Made by a program: the position numbers and the translations under genes. Of a stretch of 42,107 nucleotides of DNA, positions 35,944-42,107 are shown one piece after another (position 1 is the first letter of the stretch; each line of letters starts with the position of its first letter). The notes under the pieces were generated by a model that saw only the letters and a program-made list of their open reading frames with translations, did not search any database and was not told the origin of the DNA. This DNA is from Burkholderiaceae bacterium (GTDB taxonomy: Bacteria > Pseudomonadota > Gammaproteobacteria > Burkholderiales > Burkholderiaceae_D). Where the stretch lies: the NCBI GenBank assembly GCA_019232795.1, contig JAFANH010000035.1, forward strand, positions 1 to 42,107, given 5' to 3'.

Positions 35944-36444
35944 TCAGGAAGATTTGGCCACCAGCATGGATCCCATGTCCGGGCAGGCCAGTCCGCGCCC
36001 TATCCCTTTGAGAAAGGCGCGCCGAGCGGTACCCGCAGAGATCGCTGCCGCGACGTCACGCGAGTGCCGTTCGGCTCCGCTGATACGCCGTATCCAGCCG
36101 CGGAACGGCACCACGCCTTCCATCGTGCTTTGTATGGCGCTCATGGCGGCATCGTCGACCTCGCCGGCAGCGCCGCGGTCGGGTCTGATCACATCGAGGT
36201 CCGGTCCGAGCGCATCGTCAAGCTGCCTGACCTCGGAATTCAGGCTGTCGCAAGAGACGTCGGCCGGAACCATGTAGGGCTGCTTGCGAGCATCGCTCAA
36301 AACAAGGGGAATATCGGTCGATGCAATATTGAAATCGTGCAAAGGTGACGCCACGCTACTGCTGATGCGGTTGCCGTCCGTCGTAGAGCAAGCCGTCAAA
36401 ACCAATCCAAGCACGCCGATACAGGTGGTCCGGGTGATGTTCAT
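35944..36444 (-). CDS. Small putative lipoprotein
   Basis: This 166-residue protein begins with a lipoprotein signal (MNITRTTCIGVLGLVLTAC), with lipobox Cys19. The mature part ends in a conserved-looking block VVPFRGWIRRISGAERHSRDVAAAISAGTARRAFLKGIG that I associate with hypothetical lipoproteins of Burkholderiales. Function unknown. Ser at mature position 2 suggests outer-membrane sorting. Confidence 0.85.
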   Translation of the reverse strand: MNITRTTCIGVLGLVLTACSTTDGNRISSSVASPLHDFNIASTDIPLVLSDARKQPYMVPADVSCDSLNSEVRQLDDALGPDLDVIRPDRGAAGEVDDAAMSAIQSTMEGVVPFRGWIRRISGAERHSRDVAAAISAGTARRAFLKGIGRGLACPDMGSMLVAKSS

Positions 36445-36612
36445 ATGCGAAAGAGCCTCGATATGCCTGTTTCCAGGGCCCCGGTCGCCACGCCCATCCG
36501 TGTGACCAGTTCAAGACTCATTGCCTCCTACTTGCAGTGTAGCAATCCTTCTGTTTTCTTCAAGAAATATATTTGAAAATCAGCGACTTAGGTTCCCATT
36601 CTTGCCAATATT

Positions 36613-37596
36613 TCATACTACCGCCGTCATGCGCTTAAGCACTTGCCAATAACCCGGCTCCATCGTCGCGCGTCCATATACACCGATCTCCACCATGCGA
36701 CGATGCAATTTCGGTAAATTGTAGGAAGGCACCGTCGGCGCCAAATGGTGCTCGAAGTGAAAGTTCACGAAATTCGGCGCCACCGTCAGACGTTCCCACC
36801 AGGCGGCTTGCACAGTGCGTGTATTGCTCCACATATCGCTGCTGCGTGTGCCCGACAATGCACCGTGCTCGGCGGCATTACGGATGCGGCTGTATAGCAT
36901 GTACGTGGTCAGCCACGAAGCCGGCCACAATAAGTACGCGAGCGGATGGCCGCACAGCCAGCAAACAGTCAGCATCAGCGCATTTGCAAGGACGCTGCGT
37001 CGTGCGTTCCACAACACCAGCGGCAAGGACAGCGACGGCCGTTTCCCCTCACTCCCCTCATTGCCAGCCTTGTTCTGATAGCTATAGCCCTGCAGCATTT
37101 TCTCCACATCCTTTTGACCATAGAGGTAGGCCAGCGACAACGCGGCCTTCAGTCCGGACAAACCCACCAGGTCGCGCCCGAACTTGCGCAGCAAGGACTG
37201 CCGGCTGACCGGATAATTCGCGTAATTGCCCAAGTCCGGATCGCCGTCGGTTCCGGTTTTCACGTGGTGGGTCATATGGTAGCGGCGGTAGATGGCAAGA
37301 TCGACCAGCATCGGCGCGCCGCAAAGCCAATTGCCTATCCACTCGCCGACTGCAGCCGATTTGACGAAGGAACGATGGGCACATTCATGGGTCAGGATGC
37401 CCAAGCCAAGCTGGCGGCCGCCCAGCACCAGCATCGCCAGCAAGACCGTGTACCAAGCCGGCGCCCACATCACCAGGGCGAAACCGGCGGCGATCAAACC
37501 CCAGTTGAAGGCCAGCATGCGCGCAGCCGTCCAGTTGGACTTTTCCAGAAACGGCATTAACTCTTCACGCGGCAGGGAATTCCAGGTCACGCTCAT
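36613..37596 (-). CDS. Membrane fatty acid desaturase
   Basis: This 327-residue integral membrane di-iron enzyme carries the three histidine boxes: H70-ECAH, H107-MTHH and a third NFHFEHH near residue 270. Hydrophobic segments lie around residues 28-65 and 195-235. Such desaturases act on acyl chains of lipids or on related substrates such as sphingolipids or carotenoids. It diverges from the GlxA-type regulator with an 86-bp gap, so that regulator may control it. Confidence 0.92.
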   Translation of the reverse strand: MSVTWNSLPREELMPFLEKSNWTAARMLAFNWGLIAAGFALVMWAPAWYTVLLAMLVLGGRQLGLGILTHECAHRSFVKSAAVGEWIGNWLCGAPMLVDLAIYRRYHMTHHVKTGTDGDPDLGNYANYPVSRQSLLRKFGRDLVGLSGLKAALSLAYLYGQKDVEKMLQGYSYQNKAGNEGSEGKRPSLSLPLVLWNARRSVLANALMLTVCWLCGHPLAYLLWPASWLTTYMLYSRIRNAAEHGALSGTRSSDMWSNTRTVQAAWWERLTVAPNFVNFHFEHHLAPTVPSYNLPKLHRRMVEIGVYGRATMEPGYWQVLKRMTAVV

Positions 37597-37682
37597 GTTC
37601 GCGGCTCCAAAAGGGCATTAGATGGCGTGATTAAAACATTCGGCGCATACTATTTGTTGCTTTAAAGCGCCATTTAATTGAT

Positions 37683-38675
37683 ATGAAAAGCAAACCTGTC
37701 CGCATCGCCTTTATCCTGCCCGAACGGGTCTGGGCCGGCTCGGTGTACCTGACCCAGGAATTGCTGCTGGTAGCCGGCACCCTGTTGTCGGCCAGTGAAG
37801 ACATTGCCGCCAGCATGCTGTTCGAGATCCATTTGCTTGCCGCCGGGACCGCCAGGGTCAAAAGCTTTGCCGGCTTGCCGATCAAAGCAGACCTTGCCCT
37901 AGCCGACAGCGGAAATTACAAGGTCGTGATCGTGCCGGCGCAATTCGCTCCTACCGGCGAAATGAAGGGACACGATAGCGCCTATGCCGGCTGGCTGACC
38001 GTGCAGCATGCACAAGGCGCCTTGATCGTCAGCTTGAACGGCGCGGTGCTGTTGGCTAAAAGCGGCTTGTTGAACGACAAGCAAGCCACCGGCCCCATCA
38101 GCGAGCGCGCCATCTTTGCACGCCACTTTCCCAAAGTACGCTTCACGCCTGGCAAGCGCATCGTGGTCAACGACCAAATCATTTGCTGTGGCGGCATCAA
38201 TCCCACCGTCGACGTCTGCGCCTATATCATTGAACGCTTCTTCGGCCAGCATGCGGCCCGCAAGTTCGTGCGCCACACCACCACCGACACCCTGCAAGGG
38301 CACGAACATCTTGCAGTCTGGAGCGCCCAATTCAAGCAGCACAAGGATGCCCAGGTGCTGGCAGCGCAGCACATCGTGGAAAGCAGCCTGGCGCACATGC
38401 CTGACCTGACGGCGCTCGCCGCGGCGGTACATGTAAGCAAACGCAGCCTGTCGCGCCGCTTTACCGACGCTGTTGGAACCAGCCTGCGCAGCTACGTCGC
38501 CGAATGCCGACTCGAAATGGCACGCCTGCTGCTGCGCACCACCGACCTGCCGCTGACCCTGTTGGCCGACGAATGCGGATTCGGCAGCACCAGCTCGCTT
38601 GTACACGCCTTCAGTGCGCGCTTCGGCTCGAGTCCACTGCGTTACCGGCAACTACAGCCTGGCAGCAGCATCTAG
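37683..38675 (+). CDS. GlxA-type AraC-family regulator with DJ-1/PfpI domain
   Basis: This 330-residue regulator has an N-terminal DJ-1/PfpI-like amidase fold (about residues 8-190) without an evident nucleophile elbow Cys, and a C-terminal AraC HTH domain (residues 220-325: LTALAAAVHVSKRSLSRRF, LTLLADECGFGSTSSLVHAF, GSSPLRYR). It diverges from the desaturase. Its TAG stop codon is the target of the insertion sequence that follows and was rebuilt by the insertion, so the protein is intact. Confidence 0.92.
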   Translation: MKSKPVRIAFILPERVWAGSVYLTQELLLVAGTLLSASEDIAASMLFEIHLLAAGTARVKSFAGLPIKADLALADSGNYKVVIVPAQFAPTGEMKGHDSAYAGWLTVQHAQGALIVSLNGAVLLAKSGLLNDKQATGPISERAIFARHFPKVRFTPGKRIVVNDQIICCGGINPTVDVCAYIIERFFGQHAARKFVRHTTTDTLQGHEHLAVWSAQFKQHKDAQVLAAQHIVESSLAHMPDLTALAAAVHVSKRSLSRRFTDAVGTSLRSYVAECRLEMARLLLRTTDLPLTLLADECGFGSTSSLVHAFSARFGSSPLRYRQLQPGSSI

Positions 38676-39778
38676 TGGATTGTAACGTTTAAATAAGTAG
38701 TATCATCGTGTCCATGGAGGGCGCGATGAAACTGACCAAGACTGAGCGTATGGAACTGCAACGGCAAGCCGGTGCATTGAACGGTCGGGCCGATGCGGCG
38801 CGTCACGCGCGCCTCATCTTGCTTCTGGCCGATGGGCTGACTTGGGCGCAGGTGCGCGACAAGCTTGATTGCAGCGACAGCTACATCTCGCGCTGGAGCA
38901 AGCGCTTCACCGAGCAACGTCTGGCGGGTTTGTTTGCCCGGTACGCTGGGCGCGAGCGCTATAAGGTTACCGAACAGATCGAAGCTCGGGTGTTGGCATG
39001 GACCACCAAGCGCAAGCCGGCTGACGGCTCGACGCATTGGTCTTCTCGCAAGCTCGCCGCGGAGCTCGGCGGTGGAATTTCCCACATGACCATCACTCGC
39101 ATTTGGGCCAAGCACGGCCTCAAGCCGCACCGGCTCGAGGGCTACCTGAGTTCGAACGATCCCGACTTCGAGAGCAAAGCCGCTGATGTGATCGGGCTGT
39201 ACCTCAATCCGCCGCAGCACGCCGTCGTCTTTTGTGTGGACGAGAAGACTGCGATCCAGGCCCTGGATCGGAAGGATCCGGTCCTGCCTCTCTCGCCGGG
39301 ACGCGCGGAACGCCATGGTTTCGAATACTACCGCCACGGTACCCTTTCTCTGTATGCAGCCTTCAATACCAAGACCGGCGAAGTCATCGGCAAGACCGCA
39401 GAGCGGCACACCTCGGCCGAATTCGTCGCCTTCCTGACCGACATCGTCGTCAATCAGCCGCGCGGCAAAGAAATTCATGTCATTGCCGACAACCTGTCTG
39501 CGCACAAGACCAAGCAAGTCGATGCCTTCCTGAAGGCCTACCCCAAGGTTCATCTGCATTTCACTCCAACGTATTCCTCGTGGCTGAATCAGGTTGAACT
39601 CTGGTTCGCCAAGATCGAGCGCGATGTAATTGCTCGCGGCGTCTTCACTTCCGTGCCAGACCTCAAGAGAAAGCTCATGCGCTACATCCGCCACTACAAC
39701 AAGCAACCCAAGCCCGTGAAGTGGAAGTACTTCGACACCTCGCGTCGAATTACTCCTGAATCAATCGTTACAGTCCAC
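38675..39778 (+). mobile_element. IS630-family insertion sequence (CTAG-targeting, IS870-like)
   Basis: This 1104-bp element has 13-bp terminal inverted repeats with one mismatch (GTGGATTGTAACG at 38675-38687 and CGTTACAGTCCAC at 39766-39778). The target dinucleotide TA is duplicated at 38673-38674 and 39779-39780, and the pre-insertion site can be rebuilt as CTAG. The left TAG restores the stop codon of the GlxA-type gene, and the right TAG supplies the stop codon of the transposase. Both ends and the transposase look intact. Confidence 0.93.
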
Positions 39779-39781
39779 TAG
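38726..39781 (+). CDS. IS630-family transposase (DDE)
   Basis: This 351-residue transposase has an N-terminal helix-turn-helix region (residues 20-75) and a DDE catalytic core with Asp172 (FCVDEKT), Asp255 (VIADNLSAH) and Glu291 (NQVELWF); the Asp255-Glu291 spacing is the family's 35 residues. I start it at the ATG at 38726, which has GGAGG 5 bases ahead; in-frame starts exist at 38708 and 38714. The stop codon TAG comes from the target-site TA plus a host G, so the reading frame closes only because of where the element landed. The frame has no internal stop or frameshift. Confidence 0.95.
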   Translation: MKLTKTERMELQRQAGALNGRADAARHARLILLLADGLTWAQVRDKLDCSDSYISRWSKRFTEQRLAGLFARYAGRERYKVTEQIEARVLAWTTKRKPADGSTHWSSRKLAAELGGGISHMTITRIWAKHGLKPHRLEGYLSSNDPDFESKAADVIGLYLNPPQHAVVFCVDEKTAIQALDRKDPVLPLSPGRAERHGFEYYRHGTLSLYAAFNTKTGEVIGKTAERHTSAEFVAFLTDIVVNQPRGKEIHVIADNLSAHKTKQVDAFLKAYPKVHLHFTPTYSSWLNQVELWFAKIERDVIARGVFTSVPDLKRKLMRYIRHYNKQPKPVKWKYFDTSRRITPESIVTVH

Positions 39782-39844
39782 TTTCTTCTCCAAGCTGGAT
39801 CGCTTTGTTATTTTCAGACAGTCATACGGTCTTGGCAAAAAATG

Positions 39845-39867
39845 CATTACTATTTTAATAAATAATG
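39845..39867. promoter_or_regulatory. AT-rich dyad upstream of the LysR gene
   Basis: CATTA (39845-39849) and TAATG (39863-39867) form a dyad with an AT-rich 13-base centre, 33 bases before the LysR start codon. Interrupted AT-rich dyads of this kind are typical LysR-type sites, so autoregulation is possible. Confidence 0.3.
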
Positions 39868-39899
39868 ACTTTCTCTCATTAGATAAAAACAAGCCCCAA

Positions 39900-40853
39900 A
39901 TGGACCTGCGAAAATTGCGCCACATGGTGACCCTGTCCGAGGAATTGAACTTCGCGCGGGCTGCCAAGAAAGTACACCTGACCCAATCGGCCTTGAGCCG
40001 CAGCATCCAGAGCCTGGAAGAGGAGCTGGGGGGAAAACTGTTCGACCGCGATTTGCAAGGCGTTGCCCTGACTGCAATCGGGCGCCAGGTGCTCAAGCGC
40101 GCGCGCGAATTGCTTGCCAGCGCCGGCAACTTGCAGCATGAAGTAACCCTGATGCAGAAGCGCGAGCTGGGTGACGTCAGTTTCGGCGCCGGCCCTTTTC
40201 CGGGTGCTACCTTCCTGCCGCCCATCCTGGCCGAACTCGCGCGCGATTACCCGCGTCTGAGCGTCGAACTGGAAATCAATAATTGGGAATACCTGGCACA
40301 ACACCTGCAGGACGAGCGCATGGAATTCTTCGTCGCTGAGGTGCGCGGCATCTCGACTCACCGCGGCATCAGCCTGCAACGCATGGCGCGCCAATACGGA
40401 GGCGCATTCTGCCGCGCGGGCCATCCCCTGATGGCGACTCGCATACGGCATGCACGTGAAATCCTGGGCTACCCTCTCGCAGCCGTGCGCATGCCGACTG
40501 CGGTTTCGCAAACGTTGATGCAGTTCCTGGAACTGCCGGAACCCGCCGGCATGCCGCTCAATCTGGTCTGCGACAACCCGAATGCACTCAATTATGTCGC
40601 TTTGAATAGCGACAGCATCCTGCTCTCTACTTATGCCGGGGTGAAAGACGAATTGGCCAAAGGCAGCCTGGTCGCGCTCGATCTTCCCGATATGCCGGTC
40701 ATTTACGCCGACATGGGAATCGTCAGCCTGGCCGGCCGCTCGCTGTCGCCCACCGCAACCTGGCTGGTGGAGCGCATGCAAGACTATGCAGAAAAATTAT
40801 CCGAGCAATTTGCTCCGCTTGGCGCAGGCAAAAAACGAATTAAACGTGCGTGA
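39900..40853 (+). CDS. LysR-family transcriptional regulator
   Basis: This 317-residue regulator begins with the LysR winged helix (MDLRKLRHMVTLSEELNFARAAKKVHLTQSALSRSIQSLEEELG, residues 1-44) and continues with a substrate-binding co-inducer domain (about 90-290). No strong ribosome site precedes the ATG. It is separated from the GlxA-type gene only by the insertion sequence. Its target is unknown; no adjacent divergent operon is present. Confidence 0.93.
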   Translation: MDLRKLRHMVTLSEELNFARAAKKVHLTQSALSRSIQSLEEELGGKLFDRDLQGVALTAIGRQVLKRARELLASAGNLQHEVTLMQKRELGDVSFGAGPFPGATFLPPILAELARDYPRLSVELEINNWEYLAQHLQDERMEFFVAEVRGISTHRGISLQRMARQYGGAFCRAGHPLMATRIRHAREILGYPLAAVRMPTAVSQTLMQFLELPEPAGMPLNLVCDNPNALNYVALNSDSILLSTYAGVKDELAKGSLVALDLPDMPVIYADMGIVSLAGRSLSPTATWLVERMQDYAEKLSEQFAPLGAGKKRIKRA

Positions 40854-40855
40854 GC

Positions 40856-40886
40856 CGCGGCGCCTGAATTGTGGCACCGCGCCGCG
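40856..40886. terminator. GC-rich hairpin between convergent genes
   Basis: CGCGGCGC (40856-40863) and GCGCCGCG (40879-40886) are a perfect 8-bp inverted repeat with a 15-base loop. They lie just after the LysR stop codon and between two convergent genes. There is no T run on either side, so it may only slow polymerase or stabilise the 3' ends. Confidence 0.35.
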
Positions 40887-40923
40887 ATTGGAGCACCCGG
40901 GTTGCCCGCGCTTGATTCCAAGT

Positions 40924-41382
40924 TCAGGCGCTTTGCCAGCCAGCGAATAGCTGGCGTATCTCATCGGCGCTTTTCAAGCTGCCGAGACGCTCGCGGAATT
41001 GGGCGCTGGACAGCATTTCCGCCACCTGGGCCAGAATTTGCAAATGCTCTTCGGTCGCTTCGGCAGGAACCAGCAGGACGAAGCAATAGGCCACCGGGCG
41101 GCCGTCGGGTGAATCGAATGGGATAGGAGATTTCGGCCGCACGAATGCCGCCACGGCTTCGTTCAAGCCATCGACGCGCGCATGGGGAATGGCAATGCCC
41201 TGACCCAACCCGGTCGAACCGAGCTGCTCGCGTGCAGACAAATTCTCCGCCACCATCGCAGCATCCAAACCGCGATGCTCTTGCCACAATTGTCCTACCG
41301 CCTTAAACAAGGCCTGCTTACCGGAAACGTCGACGTCGAGCAGGATTTCCTGCACCGACAGCAATTTGGCTACTGAATTCAT
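40924..41382 (-). CDS. PTS EIIA (fructose/nitrogen type), PtsN-like
   Basis: This 152-residue single-domain EIIA protein has its phosphorylatable His at residue 67 in GIAIPHARV. The start at 41382 is preceded by GGGGAT; the frame to 41439 is less supported. PtsN-like proteins regulate nitrogen, potassium or envelope functions. In most proteobacteria ptsN is beside rpoN, and here it is not, so it may be a second, orphan EIIA copy. A TAAAAT -10-like box lies at 41449-41454. Confidence 0.88.
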   Translation of the reverse strand: MNSVAKLLSVQEILLDVDVSGKQALFKAVGQLWQEHRGLDAAMVAENLSAREQLGSTGLGQGIAIPHARVDGLNEAVAAFVRPKSPIPFDSPDGRPVAYCFVLLVPAEATEEHLQILAQVAEMLSSAQFRERLGSLKSADEIRQLFAGWQSA

Positions 41383-41467
41383 GCTATCCCCACAAACCAT
41401 GGAAGCGCACGAGGATTCGTGCCCACTCCCTTCCCGCATCGCAGCATTTTAGCAGAGCGCATGATTC

Positions 41468-41500
41468 CGGTCCGCAGCGCTATTGCGTCTATGCGGACCG
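41468..41500 (-). terminator. Hairpin downstream of the small secreted protein
   Basis: CGGTCCGC (41468-41475) and GCGGACCG (41493-41500) are a perfect 8-bp inverted repeat with a 17-base loop, 9 bases after the stop codon of the gene at 41509. No T run follows on the minus strand, so termination is uncertain. Confidence 0.35.
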
Positions 41501-41508
41501 ACGCCGTT

Positions 41509-41760
41509 TTATTTGATTTGCGAATCGCCGGAGCTTTCGCTTTTTGCCAACTCCGCGCGCGCTGCCTGCTCGGCACGCAACCTGCGCTGTTGATTGACCC
41601 ATGGGGTCACTTCCGCGCGCGGACCATGGTCAAGCGGCAATTTCAGCTTCACAGCGATATGTTTCTGAGTTTCGGGAATTTGCTGTTCCTCAGCGGCCAT
41701 GGCGGAATGAATGGCGACGATATTCGAGGCTGCGAACAGCGCAAAGATGATGGTTTTCAT
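41509..41760 (-). CDS. Small secreted protein of unknown function
   Basis: This 83-residue protein has a signal peptide (MKTIIFALFAASNIVAIHSAMA, cleavage near residue 22) and a charged mature part of about 60 residues, rich in Glu, Gln, Arg and Ala, with no cysteine. AAGGAAGGA lies about 11 bases ahead of the ATG at 41760, which I prefer to the in-frame start at 41790. I do not recognise the family. Confidence 0.65.
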   Translation of the reverse strand: MKTIIFALFAASNIVAIHSAMAAEEQQIPETQKHIAVKLKLPLDHGPRAEVTPWVNQQRRLRAEQAARAELAKSESSGDSQIK

Positions 41761-41869
41761 GTTGATGCAATCCTTCCTTAGGTTGCGCAATGCGCACGCA
41801 TCGTTCCGGGTAGGAAAGAATGGTGCTGTATATTCCCGCTGCGATACGCGACGGGGTTTGTCACGCGCA

Positions 41870-41896
41870 GCCGGATGGGCTTGTGATCCATCCGGC
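41870..41896. terminator. Hairpin after the outer-membrane barrel gene
   Basis: GCCGGATGG (41870-41878) and CCATCCGGC (41888-41896) form a perfect 9-bp stem with a 9-base loop, 64 bases after the barrel gene stop codon. The T run is weak on both strands. Confidence 0.4.
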
Positions 41897-41960
41897 CGCC
41901 CTTACTTCCTGTTGCGGCCAATTTTGAAATGGGTGGCCGTCCCCATTTCTCCTGCGCGTA

Positions 41961-42107
41961 TTACCAGTGATAAATAATGTCGCCGGAAAGGATCGTCTCC
42001 GAAGTCTTGTTGGCGGCGATGCCCTCGTTCGAGTTGCCGTTGAAGGCAGCGGCGCCGGCATGGTAGTAGGCGATCTCAGGACGCAGCTCGATCTGCGGCG
42101 ACAGCCA
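41961..42107 (-). CDS. C-terminal fragment of an outer-membrane beta-barrel protein
   Basis: The window edge cuts this gene; the last 48 residues and the TAA stop are seen. The visible part has alternating aromatic and hydrophobic residues (IELRPEIAYYHAG, ETILSGDIIYHW) and ends in Trp, the usual terminal aromatic that guides barrel insertion. The pattern with AFNGNSN recalls DUF1597/BBP2-type barrel proteins. The gene continues beyond 42107. Confidence 0.7.
   Translation of the reverse strand, partial: WLSPQIELRPEIAYYHAGAAAFNGNSNEGIAANKTSETILSGDIIYHW

Noticed and set aside
39761..40225. Minus-strand open frame of 154 codons across the IS end and LysR start.
   Set aside because: It overlaps the clear LysR helix-turn-helix on the other strand and has no recognisable features.

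Overview
The window looks like a chromosomal segment of a high-GC Gram-negative bacterium, most likely a betaproteobacterium of the Burkholderiales (the mix of gene families suggests Oxalobacteraceae, but no marker gene settles this). The Gram-negative assignment rests on a TonB-dependent receptor, a beta-barrel C-terminus, a lipoprotein and many Sec or Tat signal peptides. There are no rRNA, tRNA or CRISPR features. Nearly all genes are on the minus strand; the plus strand carries an MFS transporter, a GlxA-type regulator, an IS630-family insertion sequence and a LysR regulator.

Region 1 (34-12746, minus) is a carbohydrate uptake and breakdown island. Transcription starts with an FGGY sugar kinase, followed by a class II aldolase, a glutamate-1-semialdehyde-aminomutase-like aminotransferase, a class II aldolase-like protein that has lost its whole zinc site, and a secreted GH27 alpha-galactosidase. 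A TonB receptor with a clear intrinsic terminator follows. Next is a four-gene ABC importer (binding protein, two permeases, ATPase) with its own promoter and a pair of direct repeats. A plausible flow is outer-membrane uptake, periplasmic removal of alpha-galactosyl residues, ABC import, then phosphorylation and aldol cleavage. The aminotransferase and pseudo-aldolase suggest an unusual, perhaps amino-containing, substrate. This is the best candidate for an undescribed pathway.

Region 2 (12970-16587) holds an AraC regulator followed by two small secreted proteins (one LprI-like), with an MFS transporter divergent from the regulator.

Region 3 (16604-31419, minus) is about 15 kb of same-strand genes for nitrogen-compound catabolism. 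In transcription order they are a Tat-exported D-threonine-aldolase-like protein, a periplasmic penicillin/AHL acylase-family enzyme, a secreted amidohydrolase, an omega-amino acid aminotransferase and a methylmalonate/malonate-semialdehyde dehydrogenase (beta-alanine to acetyl-CoA). These are followed by alanine dehydrogenase, a cupin, and a gamma-glutamylputrescine-type pathway (PuuA, class III aminotransferase, PuuC, PuuD) in which no PuuB oxidase is present. A perfect 31-bp inverted repeat lies between the aminotransferase and the dehydrogenase.

Region 4 (31503-42107) contains a large TPR-GAF-PAS-GGDEF-EAL protein, a possible gene remnant, a lipoprotein, a fatty acid desaturase divergent from a GlxA-type regulator, the IS630 element (inserted in the stop codon of that regulator), a LysR regulator, an orphan EIIA-type PTS protein, a small secreted protein and the 3' end of an outer-membrane barrel gene.
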